A stretch of 64,000 nt of DNA from Tetragenococcus koreensis (GTDB taxonomy: Bacteria; Bacillota; Bacilli; Lactobacillales; Enterococcaceae). The position numbers and the translations under genes were made by a program. Within the stretch, counting starts at the first letter, position 1; every line of letters starts with the position of its first letter. Shown in pieces: positions 17,897-28,786 of the stretch. The stretch covers positions 62,001-126,000 of the forward strand of contig NZ_CP027786.1 of the NCBI RefSeq assembly GCF_003795145.1, given 5' to 3'. The notes under the pieces are model-generated. The model worked only from the letters and a program-made list of their open reading frames with translations. It had not been told where the DNA came from and searched no databases.

Positions 17897-20116
17897 ATGC
17901 GTATGATAAAAAAAATCCGGCAATACTTTAAAAAGAAAAACTTGTCTACCAGGAACAATCGCAAAAAAGTAGGAATTATTCTCTTTGCTACGAGTATTGG
18001 ATTGTTCTTTTTATTTGTCGCACGGTTAAGTTATATTGTGGTTGTCGGTGATGTTGCAGGAGAATCTTTAGAAACGCAAACAAGAAATTTATACCAAGGA
18101 TCAGAAGTTGTTAAGGCAAAACGAGGGACAATTTACGATCGAAATGGAGAACCAATTGCAGAGGACGCGACTTCTTATTCTTTATATGCGATATTATCGG
18201 AAGCTTATACAAACGACGATGAAAATTTATATGCTGAACCTAAAAATTTTGATAAACTAGCAGAGATCATCGCCGATACAATTAATGATGTTGATAAAAA
18301 AGAAACATTAAAAGTGTTAAAAGAAGGCGCCAAAGAAAACAAATATCAAGTGGATATTCCTAATGCAAAAAGTATTAGTTTGCAACAAAGAGAAGAAATT
18401 GAAGATGCCATGGAAGATCAAAAAATCAACGGGTTGTACTTTACTGAACACCCATCTCGGATTTATCCAAATGGTGTTTTCTCTTCGCATTTTATTGGTT
18501 ATGCAGACATTCAAAATGATGAGGAAACCGAGCAAGAAAACTTGGTAGGTCGTATGGGAATTGAAGAGGATTATAATGACATCTTAAAAGGAAAAGATGG
18601 AAAAATTATTTATCAAAAAGATAATTATCAAAATCCTTTACCTGGAACGGTTGCTGAATCTGAACCCGCTGTTGATGGTCAAGACATTTATACAACGTTA
18701 GATAGCAGGCTACAAAGTTATTTAGAAACATTGATGGATCAAGCTTGGGATAAAATCGACGCTGAAGATATGACAGCCGTGTTAATGGATGCTAAAACCG
18801 GTGAAATTGCTTCAATGTCACAACGACCTACTTTCAATCCCGAAACGAAAAAAGGAATCAATGATGATGATTTTGTTTGGTCGAATCTATTTGTAGAAGA
18901 TAACTATGAGCCAGGTTCAACCATGAAAGTGATGACGGTTGCCAGTGCGATTGATAACGGCATATTTGACCCTGACGAAACCTATAAACCGGGCGAAATG
19001 AACTTACTTGATGCCACCATCAGAGACTGGGACTATGCAAGGGGTCCTAAGCCCAGCTTAACTATGCGTCAAGCTTTATCATGGTCGAGTAACGTGGGTA
19101 TGGTTAGATTAGAACAACAAATGAAGGCACGTTGGCAACGCTACTTGCAAGAATTTGGTTTTGGTAGAAGTACGTACTCAGGTCTTTCCAATGAAAAAAG
19201 TGGGACATTGCCAGAAGACAATGTCGTCAGTCATGCTATGACTGCTTTTGGACAAGCAATTGGGGTAACACAGTTCCAAATGTTACAAGCCTTTAGTGCG
19301 ATTTCTAATGATGGCGCGATGTTAAAACCACAAGTGATTCAAAAAATCGTCAATGACGCTGAAAATGATGAAATGGTTACCCAGCCTGAAGTTGTGGGGC
19401 ATCCTGTTTCAGAAGATGCAGCTCAAGATGTGCGGGAATATATGAGAGACACAGTGGAAAGTGAAGAATATGGAACAGCTTATGACCAATATAAAGTACC
19501 AAATGAAACGGTCTCTGCCAAAACTGGGACAGCCCAAATTTCCCGGGATGGAAGCTATTTAGACGGGCAAGGCGATTATCTGTATTCGGTGGTGCTGATG
19601 ACACCTGCCGAAGATCCTGAATATGTCATGTACCTTACAATGAATCGTCCAGATCAAGAAGATACCGAAGTCCTCTCTAGTATTGCTAATCCATTATTAG
19701 AACGAGCAATGGACTTGCGTGATGTTGATGAGAGTGAAGGTAACAATGAAGAAGCTAGTAATGAAAAAGTTAAAGTGGAAGATTATCGCAACTTAGAAAC
19801 AGATGCTGCGGCAGCAGATGTACAAAAGAAAGGGTTAGTTCCAATAGTTATCGGAGACGGTAATAAAGTAGTAGAGCAATCTGTGGATAACGGGGAGCGA
19901 TTGATGTCTTCAGAAAAACTATTGCTTTTAACCGACGACCAAAACCCTATGATGCCAGATGTTAGCGGTTGGTCAAAAGCAGACCTCGTCAAATTTGGTG
20001 ATCTTTTAGATGTTGATGTAACATTTGACGGAGAGGGTTATTGTACTGAGCAAAGTATTGAACCTTATGACGAGATAAGCGATGAAGAGCTGCATTTTAA
20101 CTTAGAAGAAAACTAA
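17897..20116 (+). CDS. pbpX: Septal class B penicillin-binding protein (PBP2X/FtsI) with PASTA domains
   Basis: 739 residues. One N-terminal membrane anchor (about 26-48), a pedestal/dimerisation domain, and a transpeptidase domain with all three active-site motifs: S341-T-M-K344, S397-S-N399 and K542-T-G544. Two C-terminal PASTA domains follow (about 625-739; PIVIGDG and MMPDVSGWSKADLV). It cross-links septal peptidoglycan with FtsW. It lies in the conserved ftsL-pbp-mraY order. Confidence 0.95.
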   Translation: MRMIKKIRQYFKKKNLSTRNNRKKVGIILFATSIGLFFLFVARLSYIVVVGDVAGESLETQTRNLYQGSEVVKAKRGTIYDRNGEPIAEDATSYSLYAILSEAYTNDDENLYAEPKNFDKLAEIIADTINDVDKKETLKVLKEGAKENKYQVDIPNAKSISLQQREEIEDAMEDQKINGLYFTEHPSRIYPNGVFSSHFIGYADIQNDEETEQENLVGRMGIEEDYNDILKGKDGKIIYQKDNYQNPLPGTVAESEPAVDGQDIYTTLDSRLQSYLETLMDQAWDKIDAEDMTAVLMDAKTGEIASMSQRPTFNPETKKGINDDDFVWSNLFVEDNYEPGSTMKVMTVASAIDNGIFDPDETYKPGEMNLLDATIRDWDYARGPKPSLTMRQALSWSSNVGMVRLEQQMKARWQRYLQEFGFGRSTYSGLSNEKSGTLPEDNVVSHAMTAFGQAIGVTQFQMLQAFSAISNDGAMLKPQVIQKIVNDAENDEMVTQPEVVGHPVSEDAAQDVREYMRDTVESEEYGTAYDQYKVPNETVSAKTGTAQISRDGSYLDGQGDYLYSVVLMTPAEDPEYVMYLTMNRPDQEDTEVLSSIANPLLERAMDLRDVDESEGNNEEASNEKVKVEDYRNLETDAAAADVQKKGLVPIVIGDGNKVVEQSVDNGERLMSSEKLLLLTDDQNPMMPDVSGWSKADLVKFGDLLDVDVTFDGEGYCTEQSIEPYDEISDEELHFNLEEN

Positions 20117-20168
20117 TTATAAAAAGAATTGAAATAAAAGATCAATTGGATACGAGGAGAGAGAAAAT

Positions 20169-21134
20169 ATGGATTGGACAAAAATGATTCTACCGATTGC
20201 CAGCGGCTTTGCCATAACGGTCATTTTAATGCCGTTATTTATTGGTTATTTTCAGATGAAAAAATATGGGCAGGAGATTCGCGATGAAGGCCCCAAATGG
20301 CATAACGTTAAAGCTGGGACTCCTACAATGGGCGGCGTCGTTTTTTTAGCCAGTTCAATTATTACTGCAATTTGGGTTAGTATATGGCAAGGAGAAATGT
20401 CGCCATCCTTACTAATTTCCCTTTTCGTTTTAATCTTATATGGCTTATTGGGTTTTTTAGATGATTTTATTAAAATATTCAAAAAGCGAAATATGGGTTT
20501 AACTTCACTACAAAAATTAGTGGGGCAAATCGTAGGTGCATTGGTTTTTTATTTTGTTTTCTTATATGAAGGAAATGAAAATGTCCTTAACTTTTTTGGA
20601 TTATCAGTTCCTTTGACAATTTTTTATGGCTTGTTCGTGATGTTTTGGTTGGTAGGATTTTCAAATGCTGTCAATTTAGCTGATGGAATTGACGGTCTAG
20701 TTTCTGGTCTTGCCATCATTTCTTTTTCAACTTATGCTGTAATTGCTTGGTACCAAAATCAAATCGATATATTAATTATTTGTTTAAGTGTTATCGGTGC
20801 TTTAGTAGGATTTTTCCTATATAATCGTAAACCAGCCAAAATTTTCATGGGGGATGTAGGATCACTAGCTTTAGGAGGGCTGCTAGCAGGTATCTCCATT
20901 CTTTTACATCAAGAATGGACCTTACTACTAGTTGGTTTTGTCTATGTTATCGAAACAGCTAGCGTTATTTTACAAGTTGCTAGTTTCAAATTGACCGGAA
21001 AACGGATATTTAAAATGTCGCCTATCCATCATCATTTTGAAATGAACGGCTGGTCTGAATGGAAAATTGATGGTATATTTTGGTTAACTGCCCTTGTTTT
21101 TTCAATTATCACTTTAATCATTTGCTTAAATTGA
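20169..21134 (+). CDS. mraY: Phospho-MurNAc-pentapeptide translocase MraY
   Basis: 321 residues, ten hydrophobic segments. Transfers phospho-MurNAc-pentapeptide to undecaprenyl phosphate (lipid I). Motifs: PTMGGVVFL, FLDDFIKIFKKRNMGL (catalytic aspartates), NAVNLADGIDGL, MGDVGSLALGG and the C-terminal SPIHHHFE. It sits between pbpX and murD. Confidence 0.97.
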   Translation: MDWTKMILPIASGFAITVILMPLFIGYFQMKKYGQEIRDEGPKWHNVKAGTPTMGGVVFLASSIITAIWVSIWQGEMSPSLLISLFVLILYGLLGFLDDFIKIFKKRNMGLTSLQKLVGQIVGALVFYFVFLYEGNENVLNFFGLSVPLTIFYGLFVMFWLVGFSNAVNLADGIDGLVSGLAIISFSTYAVIAWYQNQIDILIICLSVIGALVGFFLYNRKPAKIFMGDVGSLALGGLLAGISILLHQEWTLLLVGFVYVIETASVILQVASFKLTGKRIFKMSPIHHHFEMNGWSEWKIDGIFWLTALVFSIITLIICLN

Positions 21135-21176
21135 TAATTGAAAAATGGCAGACGGTATTTGCAGGAGATGAAAAAT

Positions 21177-22556
21177 TTGAAAAAAATTACAACGTATCAA
21201 AATAAAAAAGTGCTTGTTTTAGGATTAGCAAAAAGCGGGGTTAGTGCGGCCAAATTATTACATGATTTGGGCGCACTTGTTACCGTTAATGACGGAAAGC
21301 CTTTTGAAGAAAATCCGCAAGCACAAGATTTACTCGCTTTAGGCATCAAAGTGATTTGTGGGAGCCATCCAATTGAATTATTGGATGAAGACTTCTCCAT
21401 GATGGTAAAAAACCCAGGGATTCCTTATAGCCATCCATTAGTTCAAAAAGCGCAAGAAAAAGGACTTCCTATTATTACGGAAGTTGAACTGGCTTACCAA
21501 ATATCAGAAGCTTTGATGATCGCTATTACTGGAACCAATGGTAAGACAACTACAACCACTATGATTGCAAATATTTTAAATGCTGGTATGACCGACCATA
21601 AAGCTTATTTGTCGGGAAATATTGGTTATCCTGCAAGCACAGTGGCAAAAAAAGCAGAAAAAGATGATTGTCTAGTAATGGAAGTATCGAGTTTTCAATT
21701 AATGGGCGTTAAGCAATTTCATCCAAAAGTCGCGGTATTAACCAATCTATATGAAGCCCATCTTGACTATCACGGTAGTTGGGAAGCTTACGTTGCCGCA
21801 AAATGGCAAGTTCAACAAAATATGACAACAGACGATTTCTTAATCTTAAATTGGAATCAAAAAGAAATTCAAGAACTAGCTCAAAACACTCAAGCAACGG
21901 TTGTTCCGTTTTCTACCCGAGAAGTGGTCGACGGCGCTTATTTATATCAAGGAACGCTTTATTATAAAGACGCAGCAATCTTAGCTGCGGATGAACTTGG
22001 TGTACCAGGAGCGCATAATATTGAAAATGCTCTTGCAGCGATTGCAGCCGCAGCGCTTTGGGGCATTGATTATCAAGTAATTGCTAATGCATTACGTACT
22101 TTTTCTGGTGTTAAACACCGTACACAATATGTCGGTAAAATAGATGAGGTAGCTTTTTATAATGATTCAAAAGCTACAAATATTTTAGCAACACAAAAAG
22201 CCTTAGAAGGCTTTGATCCACATAAGTTAATTTTATTATGTGGCGGGTTAGATCGAGGAAATGACTTTGACGCATTAATTCCTTCATTAAAAGGCGTGAA
22301 AGCAGTTGTTTTATTTGGACAAACGAAACATAAGCTAGAAGATGCCGCTAGAAAAGCTGGAATACCTGAGATCAGTTTTGCTGAAAATGCCGAGGAAGCT
22401 GCGGCGCTTGCCTTTGAACTAAGTCAAAAGGGAGATACGATTTTGTTGTCGCCAGCTAATGCAAGTTGGGATCAATATCGTAACTTTGAAGTTCGCGGAG
22501 ATCGCTATATAGCAGCGGTTGAGCAATTAAGTGAAAAGAAAGGGAGCAGTCAATGA
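21177..22556 (+). CDS. murD: UDP-MurNAc-L-alanine:D-glutamate ligase MurD
   Basis: 459 residues from the chosen start. ATP-binding loop [13 protein letters not shown], then [18 protein letters not shown], the NDSKATN motif and the C-terminal [11 protein letters not shown], all typical of Mur ligases. The frame is open from 21138, but CAGGAG (21162-21166) fits the TTG at 21177, which gives the family N-terminus ([20 protein letters not shown]). ATG 21168 lies almost on the ribosome-binding site. It overlaps murG by 4 bases. Confidence 0.93.
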   Translation: MKKITTYQNKKVLVLGLAKSGVSAAKLLHDLGALVTVNDGKPFEENPQAQDLLALGIKVICGSHPIELLDEDFSMMVKNPGIPYSHPLVQKAQEKGLPIITEVELAYQISEALMIAITGTNGKTTTTTMIANILNAGMTDHKAYLSGNIGYPASTVAKKAEKDDCLVMEVSSFQLMGVKQFHPKVAVLTNLYEAHLDYHGSWEAYVAAKWQVQQNMTTDDFLILNWNQKEIQELAQNTQATVVPFSTREVVDGAYLYQGTLYYKDAAILAADELGVPGAHNIENALAAIAAAALWGIDYQVIANALRTFSGVKHRTQYVGKIDEVAFYNDSKATNILATQKALEGFDPHKLILLCGGLDRGNDFDALIPSLKGVKAVVLFGQTKHKLEDAARKAGIPEISFAENAEEAAALAFELSQKGDTILLSPANASWDQYRNFEVRGDRYIAAVEQLSEKKGSSQ

Positions 22557-23644
22557 GAGTATTAGTCACAGGCGGCGGCACTGGCGGTCATATCTATCCT
22601 GCATTAGCTTTTATAAACTATGTTAAAACAGTTGATCCTAATTCATCATTTTTATATGTGGGTGCCAAGCGAGGAATGGAAAATAAAATTTTACCGCAAA
22701 CTGACATCCCTTTTTTAACATTGGAAATTCAAGGGTTCAAACGTAAACTAACTTTTGAAAACGTCAAAACGGTTCAGTTATTTTTAAAAAGTGTTCGCCA
22801 AGCTAAAAAAATAATAAAAGATTTTCAACCGGACGTAGTAATCGGCACTGGCGGGTATGTTTCAGGAGCTGTCGTTTATGCGGCAGCAAAATTAAACATT
22901 CCTACGATTGTCCATGAACAAAATAGTGTACCCGGCATTACAAATAAATTTTTAGCTCGCTATGTTGATAAAATTGGCATCGCCTTTGCCGATGCCGCAC
23001 AATATTTTCCTGAGAATAAAACGATTTTAGTGGGAAACCCGCGAGCCCAAGAAGTGGTAGGGATTAAACCATCGGATTTATTACGTGAATTTGATTTAGC
23101 TCCTGAAAAAAAGACTGTTTTAATTTTCGGTGGAAGTCAAGGTGCATTAAAAATTAACCAGGCGGTAGTTGCAGCTATTCCCGAATTTGCTAAAAAGGGA
23201 TATCAGGTGCTATATGCTTCTGGGGAACGTTATTATGAAGAAATCAATGAAAATATGGGGATGAACAAAGACGCGTTTGTGAATATCAGCATCCAACCCT
23301 ATATAAAAAACATGAATGAAGTAATGGTTAACTGTGATTTATTGGTGGGACGCGCGGGTGCGACTTCAATCGCAGAATTTACCGGTTTAGGTTTGCCTGC
23401 TGTATTAATACCTAGTCCTTATGTGACAAATGATCATCAGACAAAAAATGCACAGAGTTTAGTTAAAGAAGGCGCAGCTAAAATGATCAATGATAACGAA
23501 TTGACAGCAGAGAACTTAGTTGCTACTGTAGATGAAATTATGGGCGATGATGCGCTTTTGCAACAAATGGCAGAGCAATCGAAAAAGCAAGGAATTCCTG
23601 ATGCATCGGAGCGTTTATATCAATTTATTCAAACGATCATTTAA
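22553..23644 (+). CDS. murG: UDP-GlcNAc:undecaprenyl-PP-MurNAc-pentapeptide transferase MurG
   Basis: 363 residues, GT-B glycosyltransferase making lipid II. Opening [14 protein letters not shown], then [25 protein letters not shown] and the UDP-GlcNAc site [11 protein letters not shown]. It is translationally coupled to murD (ATGA overlap). Confidence 0.96.
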   Translation: MRVLVTGGGTGGHIYPALAFINYVKTVDPNSSFLYVGAKRGMENKILPQTDIPFLTLEIQGFKRKLTFENVKTVQLFLKSVRQAKKIIKDFQPDVVIGTGGYVSGAVVYAAAKLNIPTIVHEQNSVPGITNKFLARYVDKIGIAFADAAQYFPENKTILVGNPRAQEVVGIKPSDLLREFDLAPEKKTVLIFGGSQGALKINQAVVAAIPEFAKKGYQVLYASGERYYEEINENMGMNKDAFVNISIQPYIKNMNEVMVNCDLLVGRAGATSIAEFTGLGLPAVLIPSPYVTNDHQTKNAQSLVKEGAAKMINDNELTAENLVATVDEIMGDDALLQQMAEQSKKQGIPDASERLYQFIQTII

Positions 23645-23677
23645 CTCCAATAAAATTTAGCAAAGGAGGCGAACAAC

Positions 23678-24679
23678 ATCAGTAAAAAAGAAATGTCCGA
23701 CCCAAATTCCTCAAAAAAAAAGAAATCAACCAATGAAGAAGAGCTAACTCCTTGGCAAAAAGAGCATCTTCGTTATCTAAGAGAACGTCAAGATAACGAA
23801 GAAAAAGCAAGCGACGATAAAGCAGAAAAAAGCTTGGAAAGTTCTGAAACCAAACAAGCAGAGAATTTTTCAGAAGAAAAGATTGAAGAACCACCAAAAA
23901 AAGAACGCATTTCTTTTGCTGATCGTCTTCCTAAATTAAAAAGTTACCGAAATAAACAATTACATAAGCGATTACTTACGATCATTATGATTTTTGCCAT
24001 TCCGCTACTTTTTGTTCTCTATTATATTTCGCCTTTAAATAGCTTAGCTGAAGTAGATGTGTCTGGCAATCAAAATATCGCTTCACAAAAAATTGTTGCT
24101 TCTTCTGGTTTGCAAGTCAACCAAAATTTGTGGCGACAATATTTTGATCGCGATCAATTTACTAGAAGGCTAACCAAGGAATTTCCTAGAATAAAAAATG
24201 CTAAGATTAAATTTTCTGCCCTGAACCAATTTAGGATTGATGTGACAGAACACAAGGAAGTTTCCTTGTTGGCCAAAGACGGTAAATATTTTCCTGTTTT
24301 AGAAAATGGTGAAGTTGTTCAGGAGCCTCAAGAAGAGGCAGATAAAGATAAAATCATTTTAGAAGATTTTACTAACCAAAACCAAATTCTGACGACCATT
24401 GAAAATTATCGCAAATTACCCCAAGAGATACAAAGTGGCGTTTCTCAAATTAATTATACGCCGTCAGACAATAACGACGAACTGCTAACTATTTTTATGA
24501 ATGATGGAAACCGGGTAATTATCAATGTTTCTAATATGGATCAACAAATGCAATATTACCCTCAAGTGGCAAAAGAGATGGATGACAAAGGTATAATTGA
24601 TATGGAAGTTGGTATTTTTGTTCGTCCTTATGACGAAAATAATACTGATGATGAAGAGGATCAGGAAGATTCTGAGTGA
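23678..24679 (+). CDS. divIB: Cell division protein DivIB/FtsQ, apparently starting at ATC
   Basis: 333 residues from the proposed start. A charged cytosolic region (to about residue 95) is followed by one membrane helix (LLTIIMIFAIPLLFVLYYI) and a POTRA domain (LAEVDVSGNQNIASQKIV). A beta domain and an acidic tail follow. An excellent AAAGGAGG (23662-23669) sits 8 bases before ATC 23678, which is in frame. The first ATG (23693) is 23 bases from that site, too far for it. ATC is a permitted but rare initiator. If ATG 23693 is used, the protein is 5 residues shorter. Function: septal complex with FtsL and DivIC. Confidence 0.87.
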   Translation: MSKKEMSDPNSSKKKKSTNEEELTPWQKEHLRYLRERQDNEEKASDDKAEKSLESSETKQAENFSEEKIEEPPKKERISFADRLPKLKSYRNKQLHKRLLTIIMIFAIPLLFVLYYISPLNSLAEVDVSGNQNIASQKIVASSGLQVNQNLWRQYFDRDQFTRRLTKEFPRIKNAKIKFSALNQFRIDVTEHKEVSLLAKDGKYFPVLENGEVVQEPQEEADKDKIILEDFTNQNQILTTIENYRKLPQEIQSGVSQINYTPSDNNDELLTIFMNDGNRVIINVSNMDQQMQYYPQVAKEMDDKGIIDMEVGIFVRPYDENNTDDEEDQEDSE

Positions 24680-24726
24680 AAATATAATTTTTCCTATAAA
24701 TATCTGAATATTTTTCATTAACTTCT

Positions 24727-24755
24727 TTCTCAAAACGCCTTAATTATGGTAAAAT
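24727..24755 (+). promoter_or_regulatory. Promoter of ftsA-ftsZ
   Basis: TTCTCA (24727-24732), 17 bases, then TAAAAT (24750-24755) with an extended TGG. It lies about 95 bases before ftsA. Confidence 0.6.
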
Positions 24756-24847
24756 TAGTGACAGTGAATATAAAGAGACTTTATAAAAATAAATACGAAC
24801 GTTATTTGTTCGCGATATAGGTAAAAAAGTAGGAGGGAATCCCATCC

Positions 24848-26179
24848 ATGGCAAAAACTGGAATGTATGTTGGCCTAGATATCGGTACAACGTCAGTTAA
24901 AGTTGTTGTAGCTGAATATATAGAAGGCCAAATGAACATTATTGGCGTAGGAAATGCAAAATCAGAAGGGATCAACCGTGGCATTGTGATCGATATTGAT
25001 AAAACGGTCCAAGCTATTCAACGAGCAGTTACTCAAGCAGAAGAAAAAGCAGGAATTCAAATCCGAAATGTTTGTGTCGGGTTGCCGGCGAATCTGTTAG
25101 AGGTTGAAAATTGTCAAGGTATGATCGCTGTTAACAATGAATCAAAAGAAATCACAGATGAAGATGTTCGTAATGTAGCATCAGCGGCTCTTGTTCGTTC
25201 TATCCCTCCTGAAAGACAAATAATTACGATCCTGCCGCAAGACTTTACTGTTGATGGCTTTGAAGGGATCAAAGATCCAAGAGGAATGATTGGCGTACGA
25301 CTAGAGATGAATGGTGTGGTCTTTACCGGACCTAAAACAATTATCCATAATGTCCGCAAATGTGTCGAAGAAGCTGGATTATTTATAAGCGAAATGATTA
25401 TTACACCACTAGCTTTAACCAGTTCCATCCTATCAGATGGCGAGCAAGATTTTGGCACTACGGTAATTGACATTGGTGGTGGACAAACCACAGCTGCTGT
25501 AATGCATGACAAACAATTAAAATTTACTTATGTGAATCAAGAGGGTGGAGAATTTGTAACAAAAGATATCTCTACCGTACTGAATACATCGTTTAATAAT
25601 GCAGAAGCATTAAAAATTAATTACGGCGATGCCTACCCTGAAAGAACATCTACTAGCGAAGAATTTCCAGTAGATGTCATTGGTCAATCGGATCCGGTAA
25701 AAGTTGATGAACGTTATTTATCTGAAATTATCGAAGCACGTATTGAACAAATTTTTATCAAAGCAAAAGAAGCTCTTGATGAGATTGAGGCACTGGAATT
25801 ACCAGGAGGAATTGTGTTATCTGGTGGGGCTGCGAGCCTTCCAGGAGTGGTCGATCTTGCTCAAGAGATATTTGGTGTTAATGTAAAACTGCATGTGCCA
25901 AATCATATGGGACTTAGAAACCCAGTCTTTACAAATGTGATTAGTATTCTGGAATATGCTGCTGACCTTGGTGATGTTTACCAATTAACTAAAAGTGCTG
26001 TGACTGGTGAAACAGTGCAAGTTGAGCAAAATTCTCAAGCTTATACAAGAGAACCAGTTTACGAACAACAACTGCCATATGAACCGGAAGAACCAGCTTA
26101 TCAAGAACCAGATGATTCAGAACCAAAAGAAGGTTTTGGCGATAAAGTCAAAAACTTTTTCTCGAACATTTTTGAATAA
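24848..26179 (+). CDS. ftsA: Cell division protein FtsA
   Basis: 443 residues, actin-like ATPase that tethers FtsZ to the membrane. Phosphate-1 motif GLDIGTTSVKVVV (residues 8-20), the 1C domain after it, TVIDIGGGQTTAAV (phosphate-2) and LSGGAASLPGV (adenosine motif). A Pro/Glu-rich linker ends in the amphipathic membrane-targeting helix FGDKVKNFFSNIFE. TAGGAGGG precedes the ATG. ftsZ follows after 23 bases. Confidence 0.97.
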   Translation: MAKTGMYVGLDIGTTSVKVVVAEYIEGQMNIIGVGNAKSEGINRGIVIDIDKTVQAIQRAVTQAEEKAGIQIRNVCVGLPANLLEVENCQGMIAVNNESKEITDEDVRNVASAALVRSIPPERQIITILPQDFTVDGFEGIKDPRGMIGVRLEMNGVVFTGPKTIIHNVRKCVEEAGLFISEMIITPLALTSSILSDGEQDFGTTVIDIGGGQTTAAVMHDKQLKFTYVNQEGGEFVTKDISTVLNTSFNNAEALKINYGDAYPERTSTSEEFPVDVIGQSDPVKVDERYLSEIIEARIEQIFIKAKEALDEIEALELPGGIVLSGGAASLPGVVDLAQEIFGVNVKLHVPNHMGLRNPVFTNVISILEYAADLGDVYQLTKSAVTGETVQVEQNSQAYTREPVYEQQLPYEPEEPAYQEPDDSEPKEGFGDKVKNFFSNIFE

Positions 26180-26202
26180 CAAGCGCGAAAGGGAGATAAA
26201 AT

Positions 26203-27432
26203 ATGGAATTTTCAATTGATAATAACGTCAACGAGGGAGCAGTAATCAAAGTGATCGGCGTTGGCGGCGGAGGCGGCAATGCGGTAAATCGAATGATTGA
26301 AGAAAACGTCAAGGGCGTTGAATTCATTGCTGTCAACACAGATGTACAAGCTTTAAAAAATTCAAAAGCAGAAACGGTCATTCAATTAGGACCAAAATTC
26401 ACTCAAGGTTTAGGAGCTGGATCACAGCCTGAAGTTGGAGAAAAGTCTGCTGAGGAAAGCGAAGACCAAATTCGCGAAGCATTAGGCGGAGCTGACATGA
26501 TTTTCATTACTGCTGGCATGGGCGGTGGTACAGGTACCGGTGCTGCTCCTGTTGTAGCAGGTATTGCAAAAGAGCTAGATGCATTGACTGTCGGCGTTGT
26601 GACACGTCCATTTACTTTTGAAGGGCCAAAACGCGGACATTTTGCTGCAGAAGGTATTGCAAAACTAAAGGAAAATGTTGATACTTTATTAATTATTTCA
26701 AATAATCGCTTATTAGAAGTAGTTGACAAGAAGACGCCAATGCTTGAAGCTTTTCGTGAAGCAGACAATGTTTTACGACAAGGTGTCCAAGGGATTTCTG
26801 ATTTAATTACTGCACCAGGTTATGTCAATTTAGACTTTGCCGACGTGAAAACAGTAATGAAGAATCAAGGTACAGCATTAATGGGAATTGGTATTGCCAG
26901 CGGAGAAGAACGTGTGGTTGAAGCAACAAAGAAAGCTATCTCTTCTCCATTATTAGAAACTTCAATTGATGGTGCTGAACAAGTGCTTCTTAATATCACA
27001 GGTGGCTTAGATATGACTTTATTTGAAGCACAAGATGCTTCAGATATTGTTGCGGGTGCTTCGACTGGTGATGTGAATATCATTTTAGGTACTTCTATTA
27101 GCGAAGACCTGGAAGATGAAATTCGCGTGACAGTAATTGCAACCGGCATTGACCCTACAAAAAGTGAAAAAAAGCCCGGACGCGCTTCTAGACAAAGTCA
27201 AACAAGCGCGAAAAGACCTGTCTTTGACATGGATCAAGCACAACCTTCACAAAAAGAAGAGAACGATTTTTCTGATTGGGACATTCGTAAAGAAGAAAAT
27301 GTCCGTCCTAAAGTTGATGATACACAATTTGAAGAAATCGAAAAAAAAGACTTTGATACCTTCAAACGAGAAACACCAAAATCAGATGATGACGAGTTAG
27401 ATACACCACCATTTTTCCGTCGCAAAAGATAA
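26203..27432 (+). CDS. ftsZ: Cell division GTPase FtsZ
   Basis: 409-residue tubulin homologue that forms the Z ring. Tubulin signature GGGTGTG at 107-113, [11 protein letters not shown] at 21-31, T7-loop region [12 protein letters not shown] disordered Asp/Glu/Lys linker follows (about 318-395). The C-terminal peptide [11 protein letters not shown] binds FtsA, SepF and other partners. AAAGGGAG ribosome-binding site. Confidence 0.98.
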   Translation: MEFSIDNNVNEGAVIKVIGVGGGGGNAVNRMIEENVKGVEFIAVNTDVQALKNSKAETVIQLGPKFTQGLGAGSQPEVGEKSAEESEDQIREALGGADMIFITAGMGGGTGTGAAPVVAGIAKELDALTVGVVTRPFTFEGPKRGHFAAEGIAKLKENVDTLLIISNNRLLEVVDKKTPMLEAFREADNVLRQGVQGISDLITAPGYVNLDFADVKTVMKNQGTALMGIGIASGEERVVEATKKAISSPLLETSIDGAEQVLLNITGGLDMTLFEAQDASDIVAGASTGDVNIILGTSISEDLEDEIRVTVIATGIDPTKSEKKPGRASRQSQTSAKRPVFDMDQAQPSQKEENDFSDWDIRKEENVRPKVDDTQFEEIEKKDFDTFKRETPKSDDDELDTPPFFRRKR

Positions 27433-27446
27433 GGGGGAAAGAGCAC

Positions 27447-28121
27447 ATGATTTCTGATAACTTGCGGGAGGTTCAGCAAGAGATGCAGGATTCCTGTGCT
27501 CTTGTTTCGCGCTCTAGTGAAGAAATTACCTTGATTGGCGTAACAAAGACGGTAGGGATTAATCAAACGATTGAATTAGCTAATCAAGGGGTGAACCACT
27601 TAGCAGAAAACCGAGTGGATCAATTTTTATCCAAGAAAGAAAAAATGAGTGATTTTACTGATATTGCGTGGCATTTCATTGGTAATTTGCAACGTAGAAA
27701 GGTAAAATCAGTCATAAATGAAATTGATTTTTTTCATGCTTTGGATAGTTTAAAGTTGGGAAATGAAATTCAAAAAAGAGCGGATAAAACCATCCGCTGT
27801 TTTGTAGAAGTGAATGTAAGTGGCGAAGATTCCAAACAAGGAATTGCTAGTGAAGAGTTAGAAACATTTATTGAACAATTAGCGCTTTTTGATAAAATAA
27901 AAGTCGTAGGTTTGATGACGATGGCTCCACTAGGTTCAACTAAAGAACAGCAACATGAAATTTTTGCCCGGCTTAAACACTTGCAAGAAACGATTCAGGA
28001 AAAAAAGTGGGGATTTGCTCCTTGTACTCAGACAAGTATGGGAATGAGTAACGACTTTCCAGTTGCTATACAAGAAGGAGCAACTTTTATAAGAGTGGGT
28101 ACAGCTTTATTTAAGGAATAG
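27447..28121 (+). CDS. ylmE: YggS/YlmE family pyridoxal-phosphate-binding protein
   Basis: 224 residues, alanine-racemase-like barrel without racemase function, involved in PLP homeostasis. PLP lysine in LIGVTKTVG; other marks are LAENRVDQFL, WHFIGNLQRRK, CFVEVNVSGEDSKQG, GLMTMAP and SMGMSNDF.A. It sits between ftsZ and sepF, its usual place in Gram-positive division clusters. GGGGGAAAG precedes the ATG. Confidence 0.93.
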   Translation: MISDNLREVQQEMQDSCALVSRSSEEITLIGVTKTVGINQTIELANQGVNHLAENRVDQFLSKKEKMSDFTDIAWHFIGNLQRRKVKSVINEIDFFHALDSLKLGNEIQKRADKTIRCFVEVNVSGEDSKQGIASEELETFIEQLALFDKIKVVGLMTMAPLGSTKEQQHEIFARLKHLQETIQEKKWGFAPCTQTSMGMSNDFPVAIQEGATFIRVGTALFKE

Positions 28122-28135
28122 AAGGAGGGCGTGAC

Positions 28136-28768
28136 ATGTCATTTATGGAAAAAGTTTCAACCTTTTTTGGTTTAGAAGATGAAGAATACATGGATAACTA
28201 TCAAGCAGGACAAAACAAAACAGCGGCATCCCAGCAAAATAATACTGCGACGGTTAACAAACAAGTACCTAAACAACAAAACAGATCACAGTCGCAAGCT
28301 TCCAATACCAAGTCAGCTGTTCGAAAACCAATTAGAGAAAAAGCACAACCAACAAAACAACCAACACAAAGCTCACGTTCTGCAGAAAAAGCCAGACCGA
28401 ATGAGCAAAGAGCAAAACAACCAGCACCTAGTCGACCAGAAAATAACGTGGTCGCAATGAAATCAAATCAGCCTAAACAAACACAAAAAAGCCAATCAGG
28501 TAAAATTATGATTATTGAGCCTAGGGCTTATTCAGAGGCCATGACAATCGCTAAACATGTTATTGGCGGTGAGTCGGTACTTGTTAATTTTCGCTTAATT
28601 GAAGAACATCAAGCACGACGTATTGTTGATTTTCTGACAGGAACAGTGTACGCTGAGGATGGCGATATCAAACGGGTAGCAGATGAGATATTTTTATGCA
28701 CACCCAAAGAAGTAGAAATTGACGGGACGGCCCAATCATTAGTTGAAAGCAACTTGTTTGATTTATAG
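28136..28768 (+). CDS. sepF: Cell division protein SepF
   Basis: 210 residues. The N-terminal amphipathic membrane-binding helix is MSFMEKVSTFFGL. A long Gln/Lys/Asn-rich linker (about 25-120) follows, longer than in Bacillus SepF. The C-terminal FtsZ-binding SepF domain contains IIEPRAYSEAM, VLVNFRLIEEHQARRIVDFLTGTVYA (in two parts) and IFLCTPKEVEI. AAGGAGG is 8 bases before the ATG. Confidence 0.94.
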   Translation: MSFMEKVSTFFGLEDEEYMDNYQAGQNKTAASQQNNTATVNKQVPKQQNRSQSQASNTKSAVRKPIREKAQPTKQPTQSSRSAEKARPNEQRAKQPAPSRPENNVVAMKSNQPKQTQKSQSGKIMIIEPRAYSEAMTIAKHVIGGESVLVNFRLIEEHQARRIVDFLTGTVYAEDGDIKRVADEIFLCTPKEVEIDGTAQSLVESNLFDL

Positions 28769-28786
28769 CCCGGAGGAGGAAACATC

